In this document: piece by piece, positions 1-12,200 of the stretch | Numbering within the stretch: the first letter of the stretch is position 1 | How the letters are laid out: each line of letters begins with the position of its first letter | Notes under the pieces: generated by a model | The model's database searches: none | The model's input: only the letters and a program-made list of their open reading frames with translations | What the model was told of the DNA's origin: nothing | Made by a program: the position numbers and the translations under genes | Assembly: GCA_038502055.1 (NCBI GenBank) | Contig: JAXRKN010000045.1 | Coordinates: 642,501 to 706,500 of the forward strand | Direction: 5' to 3' | DNA length: 64,000 bases | Source: Tanytarsus gracilentus | Taxonomy: Eukaryota; Arthropoda; Insecta; Diptera; Chironomidae

Positions 1-1120
1 TTGTGGTTGAATAAGTTCAATTGATTTTAAAGATATTGACATAATTTTTGACTTGACTCTCATAAATATTTTCTTTAACACTGCTTCGAAAAGGCGGGTA
101 TATTTTTCACTTTTAATTGTTCTCATTCGCTTTTTATATATAAATTCTTTTCTTTTATCATCATATGATACAAAACCCCTAACACTCTGCTGTTATAAAA
201 TTTTTATTTGAGACAAAAGACTCGTTTTGCTTTATAAATTGTCTGCAATAAAAGTTTGACAACAGTATATGAAACTTTCAAAACATCCCCACCCGTAAGA
301 TTACATCATCATTCAAGGGTTCACGTCACTTTACGGTCATGATAAAACAGGATAAAAAACACTTAAAGGTATTTATAGCTGCGGCTAATTCTCCTCAAAT
401 GGTCAAGTAGACTTAAAAATAACCCAAAATAATTTAACCATCAAAGTGACCTCTTCGCATCATTTATCACGGAAGTATGATAATGCAAGAAAAAGTCGTA
501 TAAGTGGACATGACCGATAGTGGATGGGGAAGATAACCAACAAAACTAATTACAACCTCTAAAGAATCCTCTTCTTTCTGCTATTGATGATGCTCGTTAA
601 GAGGGAGAGCCAAAGAGAGTAAAAGTGAAACTCATGCTTCTATGGGATGATACTTGATGCTCATTTTCTCCTCGTCTTCTATTATTAATTATTTATTTTT
701 CACTTTTTTCTATACACACTTTTCATTATCTTTACGACATTCAAGGATGTTCAATAAAAAAATTTTCATCCCTTTTCTCTTGAGTTTCTTATTTTTTAAG
801 CATTAAAAGAGGACCATCAAAGCTATTAATTACATAATGCTCCATTTTTTCTTCATTCATTCATCATTCTTGCTCCAGTTTATTTTTTCCTTTTTCATCG
901 CATGACATTATGAGGAAGAAAATTTTAAATTTGTTGGGGAGAAACAATAGCATTTTATTTTTTGCTAGTGTAGCCGCGGACTTAAAGTGGTCTGAAATGG
1001 ACATTTTCTCTTTTTACTCTAATTACGTTTAGAGTTTTCCTAATCATATCCTTTTTCGATGAACAAATATCCTATCTTATAAATATATTCCACAGAGTAA
1101 AACTTTTTTGAGATACATCT
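1..1120. other. Gene-free AT-rich stretch
   Basis: No open reading frame with recognisable protein character is visible on either strand. The sequence is AT-rich with short pyrimidine tracts. I see no RNA gene or clear repeat here. It may be regulatory or simply intergenic. Confidence 0.6.
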
Positions 1121-1142
1121 TAATACATGTATTGATTTTATT
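1121..1142. repeat. Left target-site duplication of retroelement 1
   Basis: This 22-bp string, beginning TAATACATGTATTG, recurs exactly at 2168-2189. The two copies bracket a 1.0 kb insert and the flanking bases differ (t before the left copy, c before the right). This is the expected signature of target-primed reverse transcription. Confidence 0.75.
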
Positions 1143-2167
1143 AGATTAGATTAGATAACAGTCAGGTAGCCACTACCGAAGTAGGAAGACGTCCGACGCA
1201 ACCTCACATGATTGACCCGCGATTCCTCAGAAAAGCGAAGCCTAGTGGGCTACTTAGGCAAGTATCTACAGTCGATACGAACCACAGGTACGACACACTG
1301 ACTGGAGTAAATACAATTAGATAATCATTAGTGAGAACCGATGCCGGGCAAACACCCTCTATCATCGGCTTTGGTTAATAGGGAATTTTAAAATACCTTT
1401 ACGGCAATGTTAGTGTGTTAGTGTTTTTTTTGTGAGTTTTTGTTTTCGAATGATTTTTTGTTTGTAGTTTCTAGATAAACTACGGTTAAGAACAGTCTTG
1501 TTTACTGAGCAGATATTACAGTTTCCAACTAATCAAAACCAAATCAACATTTTATTTGTCTCAAATCACTTAGATAAAAGCCGTGATTCCACCACTACCT
1601 TCCTCAACTGAGACTAGTGTACACAGTTGGTGTGTCGAGTCAAAATATATGTCCGTTGTCCATTTTAGAACAATCACAAACACAAACCCTCCCTCGAGAT
1701 CGAAGTGTGCAAATCCCTTAACTCCTATCTATAAATATTCTTTCAAACAAAATTAAAAAAAAAAATTATTTTGAAAATGAAATTTACCCAATTCACTCAT
1801 CAACAAAAAAAAAACTTCCCCTGTTTAACCTAAACTTGTTTCAAAATAACTCCACTTCCGTTCCTCAACTGATCCTTACCGGATTTCAGTTGGACCCTGT
1901 CACACTTTTACCAAAATAAATTACATTACATTACATAGTTACCCATGAAAGTTTTCTTGAAAAATCCTCAATGGACAATTTTTCCAAAAGAGACTTCCTT
2001 CCTTCCAAATTGAGTGTACTCGAACATTTTCTGTCACTACCTGTCCTAATCTAACTAACAAGCCACTTTTACCGACCCTAACACTGCCAAAACCCAATTA
2101 ATCACCGGATCAAATAATTTTTGCAACTCACTTTTTCAACGCACACTTCGATCTCCTATTATTTTTC
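1143..2167 (-). mobile_element. Non-LTR-type retroelement copy (5'-truncated or non-autonomous)
   Basis: The insert is bounded by an exact 22-bp direct repeat (1121-1142 and 2168-2189). On the minus strand it ends in a short pentamer tail (TAATC repeated about three times, at 1143-1156 on the plus strand), as seen in several insect non-LTR families and their SINEs. The segment from about 1160 to 1375 is clearly more GC-rich than its surroundings, as expected for an element 3' end. No reverse transcriptase reading frame remains. Interior motifs such as CCTTCCTCAACTG (about 1600 and 1860) and GTTTCCAACTAA (about 1525) recur in the neighbouring element at 2295-4098, so the two are probably related. 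Family assignment is inference. Confidence 0.65.
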
Positions 2168-2189
2168 TAATACATGTATTGATTTTATT
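2168..2189. repeat. Right target-site duplication of retroelement 1
   Basis: Exact second copy of the 22-bp string at 1121-1142, marking the other edge of the inserted element. Confidence 0.75.
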
Positions 2190-2271
2190 TAAAATTTAAG
2201 CGTAATATATTTTGAAATCTTAGTAACAAAATTTGCTGAAAAACTCTTAAACTAAACTGAATTTTCTTTTT

Positions 2272-2294
2272 CTCACTTGCAACCATAAAAATGA
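2272..2294. repeat. Left target-site duplication of retroelement 2
   Basis: A 23-bp string beginning CTCACTTGCAACC recurs exactly at 4099-4121. Together they flank a 1.8 kb insert. Confidence 0.75.
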
Positions 2295-3079
2295 TAGATA
2301 GATAGATAGATGACAAAGAGGTAGCACTCTGGAGTTACCAGGATGGACGCGCCCGTTTTTGTTTCCTTTTCCATAGCTCGAAAGCCAGGCTAAGGTTTAA
2401 AACGTAACCATGCAGAACTCTTAAGATTTCTCTTAAGAATAGAGTATAAATACCCTTTTTTTCTCCCTCAACAATGGACGTCCCCGCGGGAATCGCCCAC
2501 CTCGGGAGCTGCAACATACGTCTTGAGAAAGACATACTAGCGATCGAACAACCCCTCTTCGTAGATAAATAAATAAAACGTTATGGACGTCCAGCATGGA
2601 GACCCAACTATCTGGACGTTGTTACCCATAACGGAAATAATAACAGCTGTACACAGTCTTGTAGTCGCTCATTGAGTGTTTCCAACTAAGCACAGCCTCA
2701 ACTGAATCTTACGATTGCAGTTGGAAAAATAAATTAAATCAAAGGTGGTTTCGACGGCATTGTATAAAAGTTACCGCCACTACAACCTTCCTCAGTCCTG
2801 ACAAGCTGTTAGGCACTGGCCCACCCACATTACAAAACAAACAAACACTAAACAGAATAGTCAAAACCAATTTTATAAAAGTCTTGGTATCTTCAACCTT
2901 CCTCCATCTAATCTAGTCGATTAACATGGGTAGTACAGGTCATAAAAATGTCAGTTAGTGAGTGCGTCTTCCTTCCTCAACTGGTCACTAAGATTAACAG
3001 CTGGTTTTGTTGGATACCAACGAATTCAAGATCAAAATGTCATTAACTGGATTAAAATAACATTATGTAAAACCCCATA

Positions 3080-3610
3080 TTTTCCCCTGGCCGAGTAAAT
3101 TAAATTTCCTGTATTAAGTCCCTGACCGAATTCATGCTTACTCCATTCAAAACAACTAAAAAATGCAATTTTTACAAAAAACCATACAACTGTTCTTATT
3201 TCCCCCTGGTTAAGTTGATAAAATTTTATCTATCAACTCCATGACCGACTCTATTCTTCCTCTATTCAAAACTTGACTGAATCTATGCTTCTTCTATTCA
3301 GAAAATCTCAAAAGGTAAATTTTATGAAAAACCAACCAAATGCGCTTATTTCCCCCTGGTTAAGTTAATTAAGTTCTCTTTATCAACTCCCTGAACGAAT
3401 CCATACCTCCTCCATTCAAATTAACTCTAAAATGCAATTTTAATGAAAAACCATCCAAATGCGCTTATTTCCCCCTGGTTAAGTTAATTATGTTTTCTCT
3501 ATCAACCCTCTAACTGAATCCATGCTTTCTCTGTACAAATCAACTCAAAAAGGAAGTTTTAATGAATAACCATCTAAATGCGCTTTTTCCCCCTGGTTAA
3601 ATTAATTAAT
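3080..3610. repeat. Tandem repeat, unit about 120 bp, five copies
   Basis: The phrase TTCCCCCTGGTTAAGTT, or close variants, recurs near 3080, 3203, 3351, 3470 and 3588, spaced about 120-150 bp. Each is followed by a pyrimidine-rich segment with CCATTCA-like words and then AATGCAATTTT. The first copy is the most diverged. The array lies inside the retroelement at 2295-4098. Confidence 0.75.
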
Positions 3611-3841
3611 CTTATTCTTCAATGGTAGACTATGAAAAATTCAAAGTCTTTAAAACAATGAGTGAAATGGATAGAATAAAAATAAATCTGAAATGTGAAG
3701 AAAAATTTAGAGGTGAAGAGGAGAAAAAACAAGATCCAGCCAAGATCCAGTAAAATCAAAACAAATATTTTTAAAGTTTTTGAACTTTTAAAGTTACAAT
3801 GTGGAACAATTGTAATGAAATGGCTTAAAAACCACTTCTAA

Positions 3842-3933
3842 GCAAGGATGAGTGATTATTTAATCCTTAAAAAGCGTTAATCAGAAAAAAAATGAAAAAA
3901 AATAATATTAAGGATTTTTTCACTCATTCTTGC
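3842..3933. repeat. Imperfect inverted repeat (hairpin)
   Basis: GCAAGGATGAGTGA at 3842-3855 pairs with TCACTCATTCTTGC ending at 3933, and the inner arms (AATCCTTAA, TTAAGGATT) pair as well. It lies in the minus-strand 5' part of retroelement 2. Confidence 0.6.
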
Positions 3934-4121
3934 TTTTACCTGACTTAATTGAGAAAACTCGATGATACGACGAAGTACTGATGACTTAACTACACAACGA
4001 AACTATTTTTGACACTGATTATTCACTAAAACACTATAAATAACTAATTTTGTAAATTTTAATGTTTACCCATCGGGGGGCTCACAACTTTTTTTTTCCT
4101 CACTTGCAACCATAAAAATGA

Positions 4122-5033
4122 GTACAAAAATTTAAATTAGGTCACTAGACAACTTTGCTCCCTTTGCAAGTGAGTTATACAAGTGCATAACCTCAGTTTT
4201 CATTTTTAGAAAGTTAATTTTAAACTTTTCTTATGTAAAAAAATATAATTAAAAAGACATAAGAAGACTTTCTAAGTTTTTCGGCATTATCGAGATATTT
4301 CAGGGGATTTATTCAAACTTTGAACGAAATTCAAACTCCACTGTCCATTCTTTGTGATATTTTGAGCAACTTTTACTTCCTTGTTAATACATCCTCAACT
4401 TTCTGCTGCCGTTAAATGTTTATAAAAAAGTAAAAGACTTTTGAAAAATGTTCTTGACGCATTTACTATCTCGTGTATGGTGCTGTCAAAAAATTTAACG
4501 AGAGAAAAAATGAAAAATTTTGTTAGCTGCAGTAATCCCAAAGCATTTGTCCTTATTAATGACAGCAAGAATAAAGAGAAACGACACCAAAAACCTTTGA
4601 GATTAAATGACGGGCTCAGTTTTGAAGATATTAATTACATTACAACATAATTTCGCAATACGTCCACTCTTAATCCACCTACGATAAAAAATCTCTTGCG
4701 TGTTTATTAAAGTTATTTCTTGATGGCTTAAAGACATAAAATGACCATTATTATAGCTGGATAGGTGTGTATGATGCAATGCGGAACAACGAGATAGAAT
4801 TAAAAATATATTTTTAGTAAATTCCCTCAGCATATTCCCAAAACAGAATCATGAACGATGGAAATTTAAAAAGGTAAAAAATTCAAAAAATTATAAAACA
4901 ACGTAACGTTTTAAAATATACATTTTAAGAACATATCGTGCAATTCATTTAAAAATTAAATGAAGTTTGTAAAGTGATTTCAAGATCTTGTAACAAAGAA
5001 AAAAATTACAAAGTAAAAATTTAAAAATCAATA
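4122..5033. other. Intergenic, no gene seen
   Basis: AT-rich sequence between two transposable elements. Short ORFs on both strands have low-complexity or unremarkable translations, and I find no RNA gene. Confidence 0.5.
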
Positions 5034-7177
5034 GGGTGAAACGTCTTTTAGTCGGAATACTCCTTTACTCGGAAGTTTTTTTCATGATCAATATTTCTTG
5101 AACGATACATTGAAGACCCACACTTTCTAGCCAAAACCTAAAGATATTAACATTCTGCATTTTTTTGGTGGGGTCTGACAAGAATTTAAAGCATTGGCAT
5201 GGCTTAAAAGCCTCTTTGAACTTTCTCCATACAAACAAAACTCAAACTTCAAATTAATATTACTCTATTAAAACTTGTCAGATTTTTAATGCTGAATTTT
5301 TTTATGAATGGCATTTTTTCTCATTTTTAAGGCAAAAAAAAATTCAGCACGAAAATCAGCTCGGAAGTATTTTTTTAATGGAGTTTTGTTGCAAGCCTAT
5401 ACTCGGAAGTTTTTTCTCCCTTAAATCGGAAATTTTTTTGGTTTAGAAGGCGTTGAAAAATCGAAGTTTTTTTGCATCTGATTTTTTTTTCTAATTAAAT
5501 GTTAGAAGAAGAAAAACATCAAAAGTCAATAGAAAAATGCCAGACATGATGAAACATAGCAGCATGTATGCAGCAAACGAAAGAATAAATAATTCCAGCT
5601 TTAAAAATTATTAATTTAGTACTTCAGACGTGTCCTTAAATGGAACCGCTACGTTGCTTACACTTAAAACGGTGGTATTTAAATCCCCTCCATACGAATT
5701 ACAAGTAAAGCAGTTATTCTGATAAAAAGCACCGTAAAAGCTGTTCTTCCACCCATTAATAAGCTCTATTAATGTTCAGAAAGTTTATTCCTTGCATCAA
5801 GAAGAACCTAAAAAAATAAATTTAAAGTCCTTTCAGTAAAGCTGGCAGCTAGATCTTGTTGGTTCCGATGACAAAAAAAGATCCAGTAGACAGTTTTTAC
5901 CTCCGCCTATGCTTGCAATAGCTCAATACCCAAGACATATGTATATTGTTAGATAGGTATTCACTCAACAAACTGGATTTTAAAGTCATATTCAAAATAA
6001 GATGCACACCAACTACAGTGGGAGCTCAAAACTACATTTTATATGAGACACTGGATCTTGCGAAACCGATGATCCAAAAAATTTGAAACTTATGTCAGTA
6101 ATAGTTCATTAGCTATTCTAACTCTGTGAATTTTTTCAGATTTTTTAGAAGTTGTTTTCATCACAAACTGACCCATATTTTGATTTTCAGCCAGTATCCA
6201 CTTTCGGAACTATGGTCGATTTCAGACCAAGACATGATTTTTTTCAAAAATGAAAAATGCCAGTTAGTTGCATTTTTAATGAATTATTTAAAAAATATAA
6301 CATGTAGAACATTATTAATCTTTGTTAAAAGTCTAACGCCGAAACTTCATTTTTACCAAAGTGGCACTACTAGTCGACCATGATTAGCAGCCTCAAAAAT
6401 CGTCAATGTCAATCGATTCCTGGTCAAATTACGAGTTCAACGATACCCATGAAGCCATATAAGAGAAAATTTGTATGAAAAATGGACGTTATGGCTGTCC
6501 GTGGCATGACCTATGGTCATGACCCAAAAAATTCTTATTGCCTGCTCATATAGACCCTCAGAGCTACGATCTGGTGAAAACCCGAAGTCTCTAGGTAGCT
6601 CAGGGGATGAGATCTCGAAGGTGCATACTGACGGACAGACGAAAGACTGACGGAAAGATGAGCATATAAGCGTTACCACAACTTTGTTGGGCTACGCTAA
6701 AATTATCCTTATATTTTAAGTTTCAGTTCAACTCATATTTTTTGTGATCGTTCACTCAATTATTTTTTTTAACATAATTTTACCATCATTGACCATTTAA
6801 AAGCACCAACCAAGCTTGTCATGCCTCAATTCAGTTGGCTTATAACATTTTTAATGGTTCTAAGTAACAAATAATGTAAATCAGTAAAATTTTAGATGCA
6901 AATTTTCCCCTTTAAAATATCTTAAAAAACTTCCGAATTTAGGAAAAAAAACTTCCGACTAAAGGAATTTTTATTCCGAGTTTAGGCGGGATATGTTTCA
7001 ATGAATTTAGCAATGAAAACGTGGATGAAAACACTTGAAAGTGGTCTCATTTTAAAGGGAAAGAAGTAAATTTTTCATTGGCTGTGTCACAAATTTTTTT
7101 TGGTGCCGTTAAAAGTCTCAACAATCTATGTTTTGTGAAAATTTTCAGAAAACTTCCGACTAAAAGACGTTTCACCC
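5034..7177. mobile_element. Non-autonomous DNA transposon with 24-bp terminal inverted repeats
   Basis: The ends are exact inverted repeats of 24 bp (5034-5057 and 7154-7177), each starting GGGTGAAACGTC and flanked by TA (5032-5033, 7178-7179). That fits a Tc1/mariner-like TA target duplication. Subterminal copies of CTCGGAAGTTTTTT (near 5077, 5370 and 5401) face inverted copies of AAAACTTCCGA (near 6930-6960 and 7150), as transposase-binding sites often do. A GC-richer core at about 6400-6690 contains a GACGGACAGACG-like run. No transposase frame is present; ORFs at 6126-6383 (+) and 6437-6679 (-) do not look like transposase. A superfamily other than mariner cannot be excluded. Confidence 0.75.
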
Positions 7178-9228
7178 TAATTTGAAATAATTTTTTTCAA
7201 CTTTAAAATTTAATAAAATATTTCTTACAAAAGAAAAAAAATTTCACCTTTTTATAATAATAACCTTTTTAGTCGCATTATGCAGGCTTTTATCTTATAT
7301 TTTTCAAAATATTTAATTTTTGTTGAATTTTATGTTGTTTACTGTTTTTGGGCTTTGTTTAAAAGTGGCTTCACATGTTTTTTGAATTAACGGTTATTCA
7401 ACGATTAAAAATAAGAGTGACATTATTTATGACTGAAATTTTTTTGTAAGAGACAAGAGAGCAATCGTGAGAGTAAAATTGAGAGAATGCGTATGGGTAT
7501 ATTTTGCACCTGAAAATTTAATTTAATTAATTAAAATACTTAGACATGTCCAACAATTTTCAAACTTTGCGAGTGGCATGCTAAATTTTGGTTTTATTTT
7601 TTAGTAAAATTTCTAGATTTATTGCAATTAGGGAAGTTGGTTAAAAATTGGTTTCCAGGTGACATATTTTTATGGGGAATCTCCTGGTGGCAAAGTTAAG
7701 AAAAAGGTGAGAAAAAAAACTAAAATATTTTTGAATCGCTTTAAAAATGAGTCACATAATAATTAAAAAATTTACCCAATTATTTTTCTTCTTTTCCATC
7801 CACAACCACATTCACACTCTTTTATACACTTTTCTCCAGCATCCAAAATGAATGAGGAAAAATTAGTTTAAAAATTTTTATATCCACACACCTGGTTTCT
7901 CTAATATTTTTTGAGCTGCATAAATTAATGAGAGAAAATTACGTACACAGAGAAATAGAGCAATTTAATGAGGAAATTTTCCATCCACTCGATTGCTATC
8001 CCGCCATAAAGACCAAGTTTTTATGTCCTTCATTATAAAATTTTAATACCATTTCCGATACTTTTATTATGCTCAATGTTCATTCAGCGGAGAATCCATC
8101 GAATTTATTTAATGGGAAAAAGTTTATTCCGGAATTGATTTTACTCGAAATTGAAATCTCATGTCGCTTTCAGTCTCTCTTTCTCTCACTTTTTTAACTT
8201 CACAGTTTCGTGAATGCTAAAAGCTCTTTTTGTTCGTCTTATTCAATCATTTTGGAACGCGAGAGACATGTGCGAGTGACATTTTTGTCAGTAAAGGAAA
8301 AAATAATTTATTCTACCTCACCTGATGTCGGTCAAGAGGAAAAGTTTTAATGAGCCACATCACAACAATAGCCTAATTTCCGATAAATTTACTCGACAGT
8401 GAGTTCAGATGGATATTGAAATGGTTTGTTTGTGTGTGTATGAAATGCTATCCCTTTTCGACCCAAAATTCTGTCATTATAAAAATTCATATCAACGCCC
8501 ATCGCGATATCCCATATCCGACCTTAAATGCAGTGACACCTCATTTATATCCTTTTTCACATCCTTTCACCTCCCACCCACCTACTTTTTATCCTCTCCT
8601 CCCCCATAGATTATCCTAAACAGCCATAAATTTTTGCTGCTGCTTGAGCACGATAATTACCCGTGATTCATCAGATTCTCCATAGAAAAGTCAATATAAG
8701 GAGTCACATTTAGTCATTTTGAGGTTGAAATCTCATCAACTTTAAATTGATTTTTGCGGTTGTGTGAGAGCAGGAAGACTTTTTGAAATTGTGAGTGAAC
8801 CAAAACAAAATGTAACGCTTTAAGGGTCGATTAGAGGACGCTGAAGCTGAAGCTTATAAATTATAAAAAAGAAGTTGCAAAGGGATAATTTTTGAAGAAA
8901 ATTTTTAAAAATGTTTTTTAACCCACCTAACGCTAATTACATTTTTCAATTCAATAAATTTAAATTACTTTTCTCGATCCCATAAAAACATCCTCAAACC
9001 ACCTTCATGCAGCATTGAATTAAAAAAGGCCAATAAAATTTATATTTATGGATAGTTCATTCCGATAGCATTATCAAATTATTATTATGCAAAAATATTC
9101 CTCCTTTCCGATAGCAACAGCAAGCCAGCCCTAATTGCCAAATTTATGGCAACATTAAAAACTTGCTCAGAAATAGAAAATTTGTGAGGATAAAATAATT
9201 TTTGATAAATAACCTCGGTTGAGCTCAC

Positions 9229-9248
9229 TCTCTCTCTCTCTCTCTCTC
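9229..9248. repeat. (CT)10 microsatellite
   Basis: Uninterrupted CT dinucleotide run in non-coding sequence. Confidence 0.9.
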
Positions 9249-12200
9249 AAGTGTAAACATTGAAACAAAATGGAGTGGAGGTGCAAAAGATGTAAATGAA
9301 GGAGGTTGTAAAGACTTCAATTTAATTATTAATGAGACAAGATTTAAATGTTTGCCGAAAGCCCTCCTCCTTAGGCTGGCGATGAAGAGGCAAACGGAAA
9401 TCCCTTAATATTAAGATCTATCTTACAATATCCCACCTAAGCTCATTATGTAACGTCTTAAATCGAATTTGCCGATAATTTTTCTTCTTTCAAACGCACA
9501 TACCAAAGACGACAGCAGCAGCAATATGACGACATTTTATTGAGCAACTAATAAGATTATTGGCATGAAACTTTGATTGATATTAATGTCATGGCATCGA
9601 TCTCACGATGTCTTTTGCTCGAGTGGCTGTTTATTGAATCTTTCTAGACAGTTTTTAAAATATTATTTTTTTTTAAATTTGATTATTTTTCAAAATTTTG
9701 CATGAACTTCCATTTTGGATAAAATTCAACCAGACGTTAAAAATATGATCATCATCTCTCCCATCAAAGTATCACTTCCGAGGCCTTAATGTCGAAAATA
9801 AATCGATATAGCGAACAAGCGTTTTTAAAGAAGTCTCAGCATCTACCGAGGCATGTACTATCGCCAAGAATATACACATCTGATTCACGTCATAAATAAG
9901 CAATAAAAGATAAAAAATTATTTCATGCTTTTCCGTTTGCACATCATTCCATGTGTCTGTATACCAATGCCGTACTCCTCCCACATCCTCATTCGCATCA
10001 TCATTCCCATTACGTGAATGAAAAAAATAAATTGTGAGTTTGTATGTATGTCTGTTTATATTCTTGAAAGGAAGTTACGACCACATCACGCTTTAAAATA
10101 CATATTTAATCATTTTTCTCATATCATTAACATGACATTCACACATGCTATTTTTCCTTCTTCCTTAACGAATAAAATTCCTAGAATTCAAATAGTTTTC
10201 ATAAAATATTTAAATAAAAATTATTTGTTATAGAAAAACTTTCACAAAATTCTAGTTCGAACCTCTAAAATTTAGAAACTAAATTAAACTTAGCATAGCG
10301 AAAATATTTCGAAAAAATGTAGCCATTGAGGACTATTGGAAAGGGTTGGAGGGAAAAATCTTTCTCATGAATTTCTAATAAACATTCGCTTGAAATGGTA
10401 AATGGCAAAAATGGAGTGGTAATGGAGCACTTTTGGTCGCAAGCTTATGAGAAATTCTTTCTTTCTGTTGTAACTCAAGCAGAAAAAAACATAAAATAAA
10501 ATTTAATGGCATACAAAGTCGAGAGATATGTCGCAGTTCTGCTGCTTTGCTGTCATGCTTCTATTTCTCTCAAGGGAGGACACATCTTTCAAATGCGAAA
10601 TTTTCCCTCATAACTTCAATATTGGAACATATCAGCAATGAACTTTGAACAAGTTTCATAATTAAATTAAACTTCGCCTTCAAATAATAAATTTACTCCA
10701 CATGTGCTTTGGATTCTCACATCGAAATGTCATCACATACATTTCTCTAGGGGATTCAATTGTTGCTTTTTGTTTAGGTTGCATTAATTAATTTTGACTT
10801 AAAAATTAATTGGAGTGACCTGCTGGTGTAGTCGCATTCAGGGAAAAATAAACGAGATGTATGCAGCAAATTAAATTAATTAAATGAAAGTGTGTAAAAA
10901 GTGGGTTGAGGGTGTGTTAAGGTGACTTTTATAGAGTTTTCAAATGAAATTTCAACTGTCATGAATCCAAAATTACTCCTTTATAATCTCCAAATCTTAT
11001 ATGAGTCACCAAATATTTACCACTTAAAACTCGATAATCACTTAAGCTCATAATTTGGTCATTCTCAATATGAAACTCTTCTTAATTCTCACCACTTACT
11101 TTGCTCTGCCCAAAAAGACTTTACATTAGACTGTCAAACAAACTAGAGGACAAAGTTAGGGGATTAAGGTTGAATGCTACGTCACCGTAGATTACAATCA
11201 ATTTAATCCGCAATGTATACATAAGCGAGCGTCTAAGTGAGTGCAGAATACAAAAAGCTTTCAACTATTCACTCACGTGTTCACCGCTCATTATGCATTA
11301 AGAACTTTTGTGTCGAAAATATTTCTCGCCTGCATAATTGGATTACCTCAAACACTTCTCTATCTATTTTGCGAGCGAGAGATTGAGACCCAGTTTGAGC
11401 AACAATGATGTCCACTTTAGGACTCGAGAAAGAAGAATAAAGAGTTTTATTTTTCTTTCATTGACACTCGACAACAACGATGGGTTATATAGTGATGAGT
11501 AAGAAAAACTCATTTAGGAAAATGTCAAAAAAGGATCAAGAAAGGATGAGGAGTGAATGCGAGAAAAGTTTTCTTTAGGTTTTTGTTGAGAAAAGAGTTA
11601 AATGTGATGGAGGTTGTGAGGAAATTATTTAATGAAAAGCTCTCTTAAAAGCTAATCTCATTCGCACTAAGATCTCTTTTAATATTGATTGACTTTCTTT
11701 AAAATTATTTTTCTAAAAGTTTTTTTTAAATTTATAAAAAATCTTTATAACGTTAAAAAACTTAAGTACATGAAACTTTTATGAAATACCTAAATGCTTT
11801 CTAAAAGGACATTTGTGTCTTAATCTTCTCAAGGTTTCTTTATTAAATGATCACTTTGCAAATGCTCGAATAAAATTACAAAGAAGTAAAATCTCTTAAT
11901 TTGTTTCACCCTCATGGTGCTTACAGCACAAGGTAGCAATTTGAGCTTCATTTCAGTACTTCTTTCTTATGTTTTACAGTGTACTTCAAAGAGAAAATGG
12001 TTTTCATCTTCATAGTTTACTCTTTTACCATTCTGCAAAACGCGAAAGGAATTTTAGCTTCTTTCTCCAGCGATGCAAAATAACTTTTTGAGTTTCCGAC
12101 ATTTTTGCTGTTTTAGTTTTTTGAAGTTGGAATGAAATTTTCCACTCCGCTTGTACTAAAAAGTTTTCAATTGTTCAAAAAAAGGAGTGAGAGCAATTGT

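Larger units (their letters stand above)
2295..4098 (-). mobile_element. Second non-LTR-type retroelement copy
   Basis: The insert is framed by an exact 23-bp direct repeat and starts on the plus strand with four GATA units (2295-2311), so on the minus strand it ends in a tetranucleotide tail typical of non-LTR retrotransposons. A GC-richer block (2320-2640) sits next to that tail. The interior carries a tandem array (3080-3610) and an imperfect hairpin (3842-3933) near its minus-strand 5' end. No reverse transcriptase or gag frame is visible; a 66-residue minus-strand ORF at 2335-2535 has no recognisable character. It shares interior motifs with the element at 1143-2167. Confidence 0.65.

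Noticed and set aside
3080..3610. CRISPR-like array
   Set aside because: Units of about 120 bp diverge throughout rather than alternating exact repeats with unique spacers. The context is an insect retroelement.
10245..10275. Possible tRNA T-arm (GTTCGAAC)
   Set aside because: The flanking bases do not form a five-pair stem and no acceptor or anticodon arm can be built around it.
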